A DNA stretch of 64,000 nucleotides from Opitutaceae bacterium (GCA_016794785.1 JAEUHC010000019.1:186001-250000); one strand, 5' to 3'; counted from the stretch's first letter, positions 36,009-45,374 are shown. Translations and numbers: made by a program. Notes: generated by a model from the letters alone, not told the origin.

Positions 36009-36015
36009 GCGTGGC

Positions 36016-37641
36016 TCATGGAAACGGAATCTCGCGGCGCTGGTAAAGCACCATGCGGCGGCCGAAGAGCGTGAAGCGCTCGGCGGCGCGAAAGTTGGCC
36101 TCGCACCAAGCGTGCGTCTGCGGCCGGAGCACGGCCAGCTTGCGATCGAACGGGAAGCCGCCGGCCGGGGCTTCCTCCGTGAGAAAAACAAAATCACTCA
36201 GCGCCAGCCGCGCCATGACCTCGGCTTCCGTCGGCTCGGCGATACCCGTGGGCAGCGTCATATTGAAGGGCAACCAAACATGGTGGCGTTCATAGCCGAT
36301 GATGCGGATGACCTGCGCGTCCAGGGCATCGGTGATGTGGTCAACCGCGACGCGTGACTCGGGCAGGGCCGCCGCGCGGCCACGGCGAATAATCGTGTCG
36401 GCGAGCGTAATGACGTGTCGGAATTCCTCGCGCGCGGCTGCATCGAACGCCGGGCGCAGCTGGCGTTGGGTGAAGAACGCCAGCGCCGCGAGCATCACGC
36501 CGGCGGCGACGAGACCGATCGTGGGACGGCCCGGTGCCGGACGGGCGAGCGCATGCCACGCGGCGATCATGAGCACGATGACGCCCGGGGCGAGCGCGCT
36601 GACGACGACCTCGGATTTTTGCTGGTGCAGCGTCAGCACGAGGCCAGGCGCGGCGAGAAACAGGCCGCCCACGGTCCAAAGCGGTGGCGCGGACTTGGCG
36701 TTCGGCTCATCGCGTCCGCGGAGGAATCGAAAGGCAATCGCGCCGAGCACGACCAGCGCGCCGAAGAACACGCCGAGGTGGCGCTCGCCGAGCTGGCCGC
36801 CGACAAACGCGAGCGACTGGCCGAGCCCGAAGCCCTGGCTGCGGATCGCGCTCTCGGGACCGACGTAGTGGCCAATCCAGTAGTAATTCCAGACCCACTC
36901 GCGGTTCAGCCAGAGGAGTGGCGCGGCGATGGCGAACGCCGCGCCGGCGGCCAGCGCGAGGTTGGCCAAGCGGCGCCGGCGTTCATCACCCGCCGCGATC
37001 CAGGCGAGCCCGCCGGCGAAGATGAGGGCGAAATACGTGCCCGTGAGGAAACGCGTGAGCAGCGCGAACCCGACCGCGACGCCAAACGCCAGCGACCAGG
37101 CCCGCGCGCGACACCCCTCCGTTAGCAGCGCGGCGGCGGACGCAATCCCGAGCGCGCACATCGCCAGATGATCGAGGCGGAAATCGTAGGCGCTGCCCGG
37201 GATGTCGGCCCAGGGGCCGGCGAGTGCGAGCGGCAGCGCGGCGGCGGCCAAGGCGAGCGAGCGCGAGCCGGTCGTGCGCGCGACGGCAAAGAACAGCGCG
37301 GCCTGCCACGCGATCAACGCGAACAGGTTGACCGCCAGCGCCGCGCTGCGCGAGGGCCCGGCGACGGCGAACACGAGCGTGGCGAAAAAGTCGTGCAGGG
37401 TCCCTTGCGCGGAGGGGTTGACGAGCGTGTGCCAGAGCCCGGCGGCGAGGCCGTGCGCGCGGGCGTGCTCGTGGCCGGCGTAGGCTTCGCCGAGGTATTG
37501 GATCTGATCATTCCAGCGCGGATAGACGCCGGTGAAGCGCCGCGAGCCGAACTGGTCGAAGATGAAAAACTCGGCGGCGAAGAGCGCCACAAGCACCCAC
37601 AGCGCCGGGTGGCGGACGAGCGGGCGGTCGGGCGCTTGCAT
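36016..37641 (-). CDS. multi-pass membrane protein, GT-C-like
   Basis: 541 residues, about ten TM segments. The first loop has RRFTGVYPRWNDQIQYLGEA (about 34-53), with the acidic D expected of GT-C enzymes, followed by LHDFFATL and DIPGSAYDFRLDHLA. The C-terminal part is soluble and ends with FTLFGRRMVLYQRRE. It does not clearly belong to the WAED, YFGP or PHNEHR groups in this window. Probably a lipid-sugar glycosyltransferase; evidence is limited to layout. Confidence 0.68.
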   Translation of the reverse strand: MQAPDRPLVRHPALWVLVALFAAEFFIFDQFGSRRFTGVYPRWNDQIQYLGEAYAGHEHARAHGLAAGLWHTLVNPSAQGTLHDFFATLVFAVAGPSRSAALAVNLFALIAWQAALFFAVARTTGSRSLALAAAALPLALAGPWADIPGSAYDFRLDHLAMCALGIASAAALLTEGCRARAWSLAFGVAVGFALLTRFLTGTYFALIFAGGLAWIAAGDERRRRLANLALAAGAAFAIAAPLLWLNREWVWNYYWIGHYVGPESAIRSQGFGLGQSLAFVGGQLGERHLGVFFGALVVLGAIAFRFLRGRDEPNAKSAPPLWTVGGLFLAAPGLVLTLHQQKSEVVVSALAPGVIVLMIAAWHALARPAPGRPTIGLVAAGVMLAALAFFTQRQLRPAFDAAAREEFRHVITLADTIIRRGRAAALPESRVAVDHITDALDAQVIRIIGYERHHVWLPFNMTLPTGIAEPTEAEVMARLALSDFVFLTEEAPAGGFPFDRKLAVLRPQTHAWCEANFRAAERFTLFGRRMVLYQRREIPFP

Positions 37642-37659
37642 CGCGGGCGGGGCGCGGGA

Positions 37660-38646
37660 TTAGTGGCGCGCCTCGTAAACCCAGCGGTTGGCCTCGAGCC
37701 AGCGGAGCGTGCGGAGGATGCCCTGCTCGATGGTCAGCTTGGGTTTCCAGCCGGTGGCCTGAATTTTTTTTGTGTCGAGAAAGATGAACGGATTGTCGCC
37801 GATCCAGCCGCGGTTGCCGCCGGTGTAGTCGAGACGTGGCTTGAGGCCGAGGCCGGCACAGATGAAGCCGATGCTGTCGTTCACCTGCACAAATTCCGGC
37901 GTGCCGAGATTGTAGATCTGGGTGTGGTGCTTGGCGTCCTTGGCCGTGGCGCGGCGCGTCACGTGGAGCATCGCATCGATGCAGTCCTGCACGTAGAGGT
38001 AGCTCTTGCGCTGCGTGCCGTCGCCGAGCACGCGCAGGTGATCGGGGTGCTCGACCAGCTGTTGGTAGAAATCGAAGACGTGGCCGTGCGTGTAGCGCTC
38101 GCCGAGGATCGAGACGAAGCGGAAGATGTAGGCCTCGTCGATCTGCGCGCCCTCGGCGTAGGCGGCGAGCAGGCCCTCGCCGGCGGTCTTGGACGCGCCG
38201 TAGAGCGAGGTCTGGATCGGGAAAACGTCGTTCTCGGGCGTGGGCTTTTCGGGCGTGACGAGGGCCTCGCCATAGACCGAGCCGGTGGAGGAAAACGCGA
38301 TGCGCTTCACGCCGTTGGCGCGCATGGCCTCGAGCACATGGAAGGTCGCGATGGTGTTTTGCTGGAGATCTTTCTCGGGGTGCTTCCAGCCGTCGCGGAT
38401 GTCGGCGTTGGCGGCGAGGTGGAAGACGAAGTCGGCGCCCTGCATCGCGGCCTTGAGCGCGGGGAGGTCGAGGTTGTCGCCGCGGATGAGCTTGAACTTC
38501 GGGTGCTGCAGCGCGCCGTCGAGAAACCGGATCTGGCCGGTCGAGAGGTTGTCCCAGCCGGTGACGGTGACGCCGTCGGCGAGGAGGCGGTCGATGAGAT
38601 TGGAACCGATGAAACCGGCGGCGCCGGTGACGAAGACGTGGTGCAT
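37660..38646 (-). CDS. NAD-dependent sugar epimerase/dehydratase
   Basis: 328 residues. TGAAGFIGSNL is the cofactor loop (about 8-18), and the catalytic set is STGSVYGE plus YGASK (Y and K both present). Later motifs RFVSILGERYTHGHV and NLGTPEFVQVNDS fit UDP-glucose 4-epimerase-like enzymes. The start MHHVFVTGAAG is clear. Most likely makes or epimerises a nucleotide sugar for the surface glycan; which one cannot be told. Confidence 0.85.
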   Translation of the reverse strand: MHHVFVTGAAGFIGSNLIDRLLADGVTVTGWDNLSTGQIRFLDGALQHPKFKLIRGDNLDLPALKAAMQGADFVFHLAANADIRDGWKHPEKDLQQNTIATFHVLEAMRANGVKRIAFSSTGSVYGEALVTPEKPTPENDVFPIQTSLYGASKTAGEGLLAAYAEGAQIDEAYIFRFVSILGERYTHGHVFDFYQQLVEHPDHLRVLGDGTQRKSYLYVQDCIDAMLHVTRRATAKDAKHHTQIYNLGTPEFVQVNDSIGFICAGLGLKPRLDYTGGNRGWIGDNPFIFLDTKKIQATGWKPKLTIEQGILRTLRWLEANRWVYEARH

Positions 38647-38702
38647 GCGGAAAGGCAGAAGGGAGTGAGCGAAGGCGGGCCGCAGCGCAACGCGCGATCA
38701 CG

Positions 38703-40184
38703 CTAGCGGGCGGGGTCTGTGCGGGGCGGGGCCGGCGGCACGCCGAGGAAATCATCCACGCTGCGCCTCATGGCCTGGTAGCGGGTGCGCGTTTCCTCGG
38801 GCACGCCCCAGAGCCAGGCACCCTGATAGTGCAGGGTGATGGCGCCGGTCACCGCTGCTGCGGCAAGCGTCGCGGCGAGCGTGAGCACCCGGCCGGTAGT
38901 GCGCCACGCCGTCGTGGCGGACTCGATCGCGGCGAGGCCAAAGGCGGCGGCGGCGATCAGCCACGGGCAAAAATCCCCCGTGTAGCGCTGGGCGGTGGCG
39001 ACCGCGGCGAAGAGCGCGATGCTCATCGGCAGCACTGCGAGGGCGAGCAACGCGAGCGGCCGGAGCGTGGCAGGCCGCGTGATCGCCGCGGCGAGACCGC
39101 CGAGTGTCGCGAGCAGAAACAGCCCCGGCATGGACCACGGCAGCGCGAGCGTGCTGTCGGGCAGATCAATTTTGGCGCTAGGGAAAGGGCGGCCGGGCGT
39201 GCGCGCCTCGAGGTAGATCCACGGGAAACCCCGTTCGAGGCGCAGATTGGGGCGCACGAGATAGGTGTAGGCGCCGTAGGGGATGTTGGCCGCGTGAAAA
39301 CTCCGCCCCTCGATGGCCGCGAGCCGCTCGGGGTTGGCGTAGGGGCGGCTGATCTTCAGCGGCGCGGGGTCGAAGGTGCGGAATTTCAGCCAAGCGACGC
39401 CGTTCAGGGAGAGCTGGGCGACGGCGCAGCACGAGCCGATGAGCGCGGCGCGACGCAAGTGAGCCGCGGTCCAGCGGCGGCTGCCTTCGCGCCACCACGC
39501 CGCGATTGCCACCAGTCCGAGCAGGGTGAGGGCAAACAAACCGGTCGGTGGTCGCGCATGCACGGAGGCGAGGCCGCAGAGCAGCGCCCCGACCCACCAA
39601 CGGCCCGCGGGTGCGCGCAGGTGCCGGAGCGAGCACCACGCCGACCAGAGCGCAAAGGCGATGCCGGCGAGAATCGCCTCGTGGAAAATAAAGCCCCGGC
39701 TCCCTAGGAAAAAAATCGTGCTGCCCCAGCCGGCGCCGGCCACGAGCACGATGCTGGCAAACGCCGGCGGCGGGTCTTCCGCTGCTCCGTCGATCCGGGT
39801 GGAGCGGAGGGCTTCGCGCAGGATCAGGTAGGCGGCGATCAAGCTTGCGACAAAGTAGGCCAGCATGAACGTGCGGCTGAGTTGGCCGAAAGCGACGCCC
39901 GCTGCGACGAAGGGCAGACGCAGCACGGCCGGGGTCGGGCCGAAGTAGCCGTAGAGCTTGCCCCGCGCCTCGAAGGCTTCGCCGCGCACAGCTTCCTCGG
40001 GCACGTCGAGCCGGCCTGCGAGCAGGCTGGCGGCCTGGTAGTCATAGAACGAGCCGAAGTCCTCCGCCACATTCAGACGCCACGTGCCGAGCGTCACCAG
40101 CCAAGCATAGACGAGCGTGGCTGCAAACGCCGCGCCGACGAACCAGCGATGGCGGCCGAGCGCGTGGGCCAGGCGCCGAATCAT
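38703..40184 (-). CDS. GT-C-like membrane protein ('YFGP' family, short form)
   Basis: 493 residues, ten or more TM segments. N-terminal TM, acidic loop AEDFGSFYDYQAASLLAGRL, then LYGYFGPTPAVLRLPFVAAG (about 73-92). Later GSRGFIFHEAI and YTGDFCPWL match 41698-43872 (SRAYVYHEAI, YTGDFCPPL). It lacks the extra N-terminal beta domain of that paralogue. The ATG start overlaps the upstream stop as ATGA. The pair of paralogues flanking the GT2-methyltransferase gene suggests a local duplication. Confidence 0.7.
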   Translation of the reverse strand: MIRRLAHALGRHRWFVGAAFAATLVYAWLVTLGTWRLNVAEDFGSFYDYQAASLLAGRLDVPEEAVRGEAFEARGKLYGYFGPTPAVLRLPFVAAGVAFGQLSRTFMLAYFVASLIAAYLILREALRSTRIDGAAEDPPPAFASIVLVAGAGWGSTIFFLGSRGFIFHEAILAGIAFALWSAWCSLRHLRAPAGRWWVGALLCGLASVHARPPTGLFALTLLGLVAIAAWWREGSRRWTAAHLRRAALIGSCCAVAQLSLNGVAWLKFRTFDPAPLKISRPYANPERLAAIEGRSFHAANIPYGAYTYLVRPNLRLERGFPWIYLEARTPGRPFPSAKIDLPDSTLALPWSMPGLFLLATLGGLAAAITRPATLRPLALLALAVLPMSIALFAAVATAQRYTGDFCPWLIAAAAFGLAAIESATTAWRTTGRVLTLAATLAAAAVTGAITLHYQGAWLWGVPEETRTRYQAMRRSVDDFLGVPPAPPRTDPAR

Positions 40185-41701
40185 GGGACGGAGGCGGGTG
40201 GCGCGGGCGCATCGGCCCGCGCGGCGCTGTGCCGGCGGGCATCGCGCATGAGCGTCGGCAGCGTGGGCAGGGCGCGCGCGACCACGAATGCCTGGTAGGC
40301 AAACAACCCTCGCGACACCCGGATGAGCGCCGTTTGCGACTTCATGAGCACTTTTTGCCAGAAGGGACTTTTCACCACGAGCGGCACGGGCGCGGGGATG
40401 CCGCGCTCCCGCTCGATGACGAAGCCGGTTTCCTTCAGCAGGCGGCGCAGGGAGGAAAAGGTGAAGAGCCGGGTGTGCGTTTGATCCAGGATGCCTCGGT
40501 TGCCGTAGTTGAATTGCCCGAGAAACAGCATGAAACGCGTGATGAAGAATCCGACGTTGCCCGTCGAGATGACGATTTTGACGCCGAGGTTGGACTGGGC
40601 GTGCTGGCGGAGTGTGTCGCAGAATTTCTCCGGCGAAGTGAGGTGCTCGATGATGTCGAGCACGAGCACGACCTGCACGTCGTCGAGCGGGCGGGGCACA
40701 GGTTTAGTGTTGAGATCGGCGACGTGGAACTCGTCGAAGGCCGCGGCATCGGCCGGGCTGAATTGATCGACGCCGATGATGTGGGCCTGGCGTTCGCGCA
40801 GTGCGGGGCTGAGGTGCCCGGGCCCGCAGCCGATGTCGAGCACGGTGGCCCCGGCCGGCACTTCGTCGATGGCGGCGGAGTGCGTGCTGAGAAACCCGAG
40901 CTTGGCGACATAGTGCTGGTTGTCGGGCGCGGGGATGTCGAAGTTGCGGCGGTAAACAAGGCCGTAGTTCATCAGCCGCGCGACAGTGGAGGCGTTCACC
41001 ACATCGAGCGCGTAGCGCAGGCCGTTCACGCGGCTGATCTCATCGCCGTAGTGCGTGGGGATGGGGATCTCGAGGATGCGGGCGCGGGCGCGCAAAAACT
41101 GGATGATGATCTCGGTGTCGAAGTGAAAGACGTTCGAGTTGAGGTCGAACGGGATGCGCCGCAGCAGCGCGACGGAGCAGGCCTTGTAGCCGCTGTGAAA
41201 TTCGCTGAGCCGCGTCTGGAGCACGAGGTTCTGATACCACGTGAGGATCTGGTTCCCGATGAACTTGTAGCCGGGCATGCCGCCCTTGAGGGCGTTTTTC
41301 TTCACCATCATGCGCGAGCCGAAGACGACGTCGGCCTCGCCGCGCGCGAGCGGCGCGAGGATGTCGGGCAGCATCTCGGGCGCATACTGGCCGTCGCCAT
41401 GCACGAGCACGACGTGATCGAAGTCGTGCTCGATGGCGTAGTGATAGCCGAGCTTCTGGTTGCCGCCGTAGCCTTGGTTGACGGGATTAGCGAGGACGGT
41501 GAGCGGGTGCCGGTAGCTGCCGGCGCGGCGCAGGCGGTCGGCGAGCGCGAAGGTGGCGTCGGTCGAGCCGTCGTCGATGATCAGCACCTCGACCTTGTAG
41601 CCTTCGAGCGCCGGGATGCGGCGCAGCACATCGAGGATCGTGGCCTCGGCATAGTAGGCGACGATGAAGATGAGGACGCGCGGTGGGCGGTCGGGAGTCA
41701 T
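40181..41701 (-). CDS. bifunctional GT2 glycosyltransferase and SAM methyltransferase
   Basis: 506 residues. N-terminal GT2 (about 1-250): VLIFIVAYYAEATI, IIDDGSTDAT, VHGDGQY (metal site) and HSGYKACS, a DPMS-like set. The C-terminal domain (about 285-450) is a class I methyltransferase: TVLDIGCGPGHLSPAL, GVDQFSPADA and VVLVLDIIEHLTSPEKF. It overlaps genes on both sides by four bases. One protein that could both transfer and methylate a sugar, or prepare a lipid-linked donor and cap it. Order of action unknown. Confidence 0.85.
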   Translation of the reverse strand: MTPDRPPRVLIFIVAYYAEATILDVLRRIPALEGYKVEVLIIDDGSTDATFALADRLRRAGSYRHPLTVLANPVNQGYGGNQKLGYHYAIEHDFDHVVLVHGDGQYAPEMLPDILAPLARGEADVVFGSRMMVKKNALKGGMPGYKFIGNQILTWYQNLVLQTRLSEFHSGYKACSVALLRRIPFDLNSNVFHFDTEIIIQFLRARARILEIPIPTHYGDEISRVNGLRYALDVVNASTVARLMNYGLVYRRNFDIPAPDNQHYVAKLGFLSTHSAAIDEVPAGATVLDIGCGPGHLSPALRERQAHIIGVDQFSPADAAAFDEFHVADLNTKPVPRPLDDVQVVLVLDIIEHLTSPEKFCDTLRQHAQSNLGVKIVISTGNVGFFITRFMLFLGQFNYGNRGILDQTHTRLFTFSSLRRLLKETGFVIERERGIPAPVPLVVKSPFWQKVLMKSQTALIRVSRGLFAYQAFVVARALPTLPTLMRDARRHSAARADAPAPPASVP

Positions 41702-43872
41702 GGCCGGGAAAAGCCGAGCGCGGAATCAAAGGCTTGGCGAAGCATTTGGTAGCGCTCCTTGAAGTCGTCCGGCACGCCCCAGACCACCTCCCCTTGATAG
41801 TGCAGGGCGAGCGCGAGCGACACCAGCACGCCGGCGAGCGCGAGCAACACGACGCCTCCCCACGCGACGCGACGGACCCCGGGGGGCAGGAGATCGAGGA
41901 CGACGGCGCCAAAGGCCGCGGCCAGCACCAGCGGCGGGCAGAAGTCGCCCGTGTAGCGTTGCGAGATGGCGACGGCGGTGAGGAGCGCGAGGACCATCGG
42001 CGCCGCGGCGGCCAGCACAAGGGAGAGCGGCAGGCGGGAGGCGCGCCAGCGGATCAGCGCCCAGAGTGCGCCGCCGAGCGCGAGCAGCGTGAGCGCGGGC
42101 ATCGCGTAGGGCACCGCGAGCGTGGGCTCGGCCAGGTCAATGCGGGCCTCGCGATACTCGTGGTCGGCACGGGGTGTGGTCACGAGGTAGGGGAAAGCCG
42201 GGCGAAATGTGAAATTGGGCTGCCACGCGTAGGCGTCGAAGTTGTGGCGGAGATTCGCGAGGTGGAAATTTTTCCCGGCGATGGCCGCGATGCGCGCGGC
42301 GTCATATTGCACATGGTAGCGGAAGGGCGCCCCCTCGAAGCTGCGGAATTTGGCATAGCTGACGGCGTTGAAGCTCGCGACACCCGCGCCCGCCAGCGCC
42401 GCGATGGCGAGGGGACGGCGCAGCGCGGGCCACCACGATTGTCCGGCGGGGCGTTGATCGAAACTCCGCAACGCGAGCGCGGCGGCGGCGCAACCGAGCA
42501 GCCCAAGCGCGAAGAGACCGGCTGGCGCCCGGGCGTGCACGGCAAGGATGCCGCAAATGAGTGCGCCGAGCCACCACGCGCGTTCCGGCGTGGCGATCCA
42601 GCGCAGGATAAACCACCCGCCCCATAGCGCGAACACCGCACCGCACAGGATCGCCTCGTGATAGACATAGGCGCGGCTCGCGACGAAGAGCATCGTCGAG
42701 CCCAGGCCCGCGGTAACGGTCGTGAGAATCGTCGCACGGCGCGAAGGCCACGCGCCCGTCCCGTGCGCGAGCCGGGCTGCCGTCAGCAGGATCGCATAGG
42801 CGGCGGCGAGCCACGCGGCAAAATAGGCGACCATGTAGATGCGCGTGAGCTGCCCGAAGCCGACATCGAGCAGCGCGAACGGCAGCCGCAGCAGGGCGGG
42901 CGTCGGACCGAAATAAATGTAGGTGCGATCCTCAAAGACGAACGATTCGTCCGTGCGCGCTTCGCGCGGCAGGTCGAGGCGGCCCTGCAACAGGCTGCGC
43001 GCTTGCCAGTCGTATTGTTCGCCGAAGGCGTCGGGCTCAATGAGGCGAAAGCCGCCGCCGGTCAGCACGGCGATGAAGAGAATCAGGCAGGCTCCGGCCG
43101 TGACGAGGAACCAGGCGTGTGTCGGGCGCGCCGGGCGCGAGGGGAAAGGAGTCGCTGCCCGCGGATCCCAAAGCAATCGCACGACCGCAGCGATCGCGAC
43201 GCGGCTGCGCGTGGTGGCCGCACCCGCGGCGGCGGCGAGCAGCGCAGTGACGAGCAGCGCGAGCCACCGCTCGGTCACGAGCCAGGCGAGCCGTTCGCGC
43301 GGGCTGAAAAGCTCCGCGGGCCCGCCCGCGAGGGATCGGCCGTCGGACGTGAAAAGCTTACCGCGGAAAACCGCGTGCACGAGGTCGCCGCCGGCGGGGT
43401 TGGCCGCGAAGTGAATCTCGGCCGGCGCGCGGCGATGGAAATACACGTCGCCCTCCAGCAGCACCGCGGCATCGAGGGTGATCCGCAGCGGACGTTTCTC
43501 ATGGGAGCGATGGCGGGCGATGTGCGCGAGGCTCGGCATCACGACCGCCAACCTCCGCCGCTCGCCGGGACGGAGCGCGAAGGGCGCGGAGGCGGGCCCG
43601 CCCATGCCCCACACGTCGTAGAGCAGCACGGCGGTGGTTTCGTCGAGATAGCGGATGGCGAGAAAGTCGGCGTCGCCCTCCGATCCCGTCGTGATGAGCG
43701 GCTCGACGCGGCCCGCGATGCCGGCCGGAAACTCGACCTCGAGCGCGAACGGCGCGGCCACGGGCGGATAGGCTCCGCGCCAGAGCAGCGCGCCCCCCGC
43801 GATCAGGACGAGCGCGGCGACCACCAGACCGAAGCCCCGGAGCGCAGGGCGCTGTCCGCCGGCGTCGGCCAT
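41698..43872 (-). CDS. GT-C-like membrane protein with N-terminal beta domain ('YFGP' family)
   Basis: 724 residues from the ATG at 43872; a GTG directly before it could add one residue. After the first TM comes a periplasmic beta domain (about 40-195: EPLITTGSEG, LRITLDAAVLLEG), which matches the C-terminus of 32301-34661. Then a TM region with EQYDWQARSLLQGRLDLP and YIYFGPTPALLRLPFALLD. The stop of the upstream GT2 gene and this ATG share a base (TGATG). The same module at opposite ends in two paralogues is unusual. Glycosyltransferase role inferred. Confidence 0.7.
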   Translation of the reverse strand: MADAGGQRPALRGFGLVVAALVLIAGGALLWRGAYPPVAAPFALEVEFPAGIAGRVEPLITTGSEGDADFLAIRYLDETTAVLLYDVWGMGGPASAPFALRPGERRRLAVVMPSLAHIARHRSHEKRPLRITLDAAVLLEGDVYFHRRAPAEIHFAANPAGGDLVHAVFRGKLFTSDGRSLAGGPAELFSPRERLAWLVTERWLALLVTALLAAAAGAATTRSRVAIAAVVRLLWDPRAATPFPSRPARPTHAWFLVTAGACLILFIAVLTGGGFRLIEPDAFGEQYDWQARSLLQGRLDLPREARTDESFVFEDRTYIYFGPTPALLRLPFALLDVGFGQLTRIYMVAYFAAWLAAAYAILLTAARLAHGTGAWPSRRATILTTVTAGLGSTMLFVASRAYVYHEAILCGAVFALWGGWFILRWIATPERAWWLGALICGILAVHARAPAGLFALGLLGCAAAALALRSFDQRPAGQSWWPALRRPLAIAALAGAGVASFNAVSYAKFRSFEGAPFRYHVQYDAARIAAIAGKNFHLANLRHNFDAYAWQPNFTFRPAFPYLVTTPRADHEYREARIDLAEPTLAVPYAMPALTLLALGGALWALIRWRASRLPLSLVLAAAAPMVLALLTAVAISQRYTGDFCPPLVLAAAFGAVVLDLLPPGVRRVAWGGVVLLALAGVLVSLALALHYQGEVVWGVPDDFKERYQMLRQAFDSALGFSRP

Positions 43873-44807
43873 CACCGCGGCCCGAAGCCCTCGGAACGAT
43901 CCACGATGAACTTCGGGCGCGCGCGGACCTCCTCATAGATTCGGCCGATGTATTCGCCGAGGATGCCGATGCTGATCAGCTGCACGCCGCCGAGGAACGA
44001 GATGAGGATGACCTGCGTCGGGTTGCCCCACGAGATTTCGCGGCCCGTGAGCTTGTAGAAGAGATAGATCGCCATCAGCAGGAACGAAAAGATGGAGACC
44101 ACGAAGCCCAGCAGCGTGCTCAGCGACAGCGCGTAGGTGGAGAAGCAGAAGATGCCATTGAACCCGATGCGCAGCGACCCGAGGAAACGGTTGTAGTTGG
44201 TCTCGCCCGCAAACCGCGCCGGTCGGTCAAACGGGATGATCGCCTGCCTGAAGCCCACGACCGCGACCATGCCGCGCAGGAAGCCGTGGCTCTCCTTGAG
44301 CCGCACGACCTCGGCCACGACGCGCCGCGCCATCAGGCGGAAATCGCCGGTATTGGGCGGGATCTTCACGTCGGCGATCTTGTTGATCACCTTGTAGCCG
44401 GTGGCGGCGACGACCTTCTTGATCCACGGCTCGCCGGTGCGGTGCCGGCGCTGCGGGAGCACGACATCGTAGCCCTCGCGCCACTTGGCGATCATCTCGT
44501 GCAGCAGCTCCGGCGGGTCCTGGAGATCGACGTCCATCGCGACGACGGCGTCGCCCGAGGAGTATTCGAGCCCGGCGAGCGTGGCCATCGGCTGGCCGAA
44601 GCGGCGGGAGAATTTTAGGAGCTTGATGCGCGAGTCAGTGGCGCGGTGCTCGAGAATCACGTCTTCCGTGCGGTCGGGCGAGGGATCGAGCGAGAAGATG
44701 ATTTCATAGTCCTCCGTGATCGCGGCCAGGATCGGCCGGATGCGCCGGAGGAACTCGGGGATGTTCTTCTCCTCCTTGTAGACGGGGACGACGATGCTGA
44801 GCAGCAT
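43872..44807 (-). CDS. GT2 glycosyltransferase of the GtrB/DPMS type with two TM helices
   Basis: 311 residues. SIVVPVYKEEKNI at the start, then FSLDPSPDRTED, AMDVDLQDPPEL (metal site) and NTGDFRLMARRVV. Two TM helices lie at about 227-290, as in GtrB and ArnC. It loads a sugar onto undecaprenyl phosphate; together with the GtrA protein (34701-35099) it could supply donor sugars to the GT-C-like proteins. Its start follows 41 bases downstream of the toxin stop in the same direction. Confidence 0.9.
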   Translation of the reverse strand: MLLSIVVPVYKEEKNIPEFLRRIRPILAAITEDYEIIFSLDPSPDRTEDVILEHRATDSRIKLLKFSRRFGQPMATLAGLEYSSGDAVVAMDVDLQDPPELLHEMIAKWREGYDVVLPQRRHRTGEPWIKKVVAATGYKVINKIADVKIPPNTGDFRLMARRVVAEVVRLKESHGFLRGMVAVVGFRQAIIPFDRPARFAGETNYNRFLGSLRIGFNGIFCFSTYALSLSTLLGFVVSIFSFLLMAIYLFYKLTGREISWGNPTQVILISFLGGVQLISIGILGEYIGRIYEEVRARPKFIVDRSEGFGPR

Positions 44808-44823
44808 GGGAAACAGACGGATT

Positions 44824-44853
44824 AACCACTAATGGGCACGAATGAACACTAAT
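44824..44853. repeat. short dispersed-repeat-like sequence
   Basis: AACCACTAATGGGCACGAATG followed by AACACTAAT, giving two ACTAAT units around a CACGAATG core. It sits between the toxin stop and the GT2 start and overlaps the toxin stop codon. Resembles dispersed intergenic repeats; function unknown. Confidence 0.4.
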
Positions 44854-45106
44854 CTTCGGCCGACTCGATGCGCATGACCCGGATCTCGCGCCCCGCGTGA
44901 TCCACCCAAAACGTCACGAGCCAGTCGCCATCGACCACGACTTCATTGATGCGCCCGTTTTTGTCGTGCTCCTGCAAGTCGCCCGCGCGAGATGGCGCGC
45001 TTTTGAGGCGCTCGAGAATCATGCCGACCCGGCGCTGCTCTGCGCGGGACGCGGCCACCAGCCGGCGGGCCGCGTCTTCGTGCAAGACCAGCTCGTAGGC
45101 GGCCAC
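44849..45106 (-). CDS. RelE/ParE-family toxin
   Basis: 85 residues. The ParE/RelE pattern is seen in YELVLHEDAARRL, QRRVGMILERLKSAP, then DLQEHDKNGRINEVVVDGDW and a C-terminal WVDHAGREIRVMRIE. The start is GTG (45106), three bases after the antitoxin stop. RelE members cut mRNA at the ribosome, ParE members act on gyrase; this short sequence does not decide between them. Pairs with 45110-45307. Confidence 0.82.
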   Translation of the reverse strand: MAAYELVLHEDAARRLVAASRAEQRRVGMILERLKSAPSRAGDLQEHDKNGRINEVVVDGDWLVTFWVDHAGREIRVMRIESAED

Positions 45107-45109
45107 GGC

Positions 45110-45307
45110 TTACGGCAGGCCGAGCTGCCGCTTGAGATCTTCCCAACGCACCTTGCGCCCCGCATCCATGTCGGCGTGGCGGCGGGCCAGTTCTTCGCGG
45201 TTGGCGGCGGTGTCGGCGCGCAGGCGGCTCTTGAGAAAGGCCAGCGCCTGCACCATCTCGGCATGGGGCAGTTGCTCCATCTGCGGCCTGAGTTCGGCGA
45301 AGCTCAT
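45110..45307 (-). CDS. antitoxin of a RelE/ParE pair
   Basis: 65 residues. Helical and charged throughout (EQLPHAEMVQALAFLKSRL, REELARRHADMD, KVRWEDLKRQLGL), like the small cognate antitoxins of RelE/ParE toxins. Start at 45307 gives MSFAELRPQ; the ATG lies in a palindrome (45305-45332) that could be the operator for self-repression. Located between the GT2 gene and a glycosyltransferase unit, so it may stabilise this surface locus. Confidence 0.72.
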   Translation of the reverse strand: MSFAELRPQMEQLPHAEMVQALAFLKSRLRADTAANREELARRHADMDAGRKVRWEDLKRQLGLP

Positions 45308-45332
45308 AGTCGCATTATGTGCGATGACTATG
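45305..45332. promoter_or_regulatory. candidate operator of the toxin-antitoxin pair
   Basis: CATAGTCGCA, TTATG, TGCGATGACTATG: arms pair apart from a three-base bulge. It covers the antitoxin start codon and bases just upstream, where toxin-antitoxin complexes usually bind. Inferred from symmetry and position only. Confidence 0.35.
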
Positions 45333-45374
45333 TCGGGGCAAGCGGTGAAATGTCTGCAATATGACGGACGTGCT

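Noticed and set aside
44824..44853. Possible terminator after the toxin gene
   Set aside because: No stem with a T run; repeat-like sequence only.
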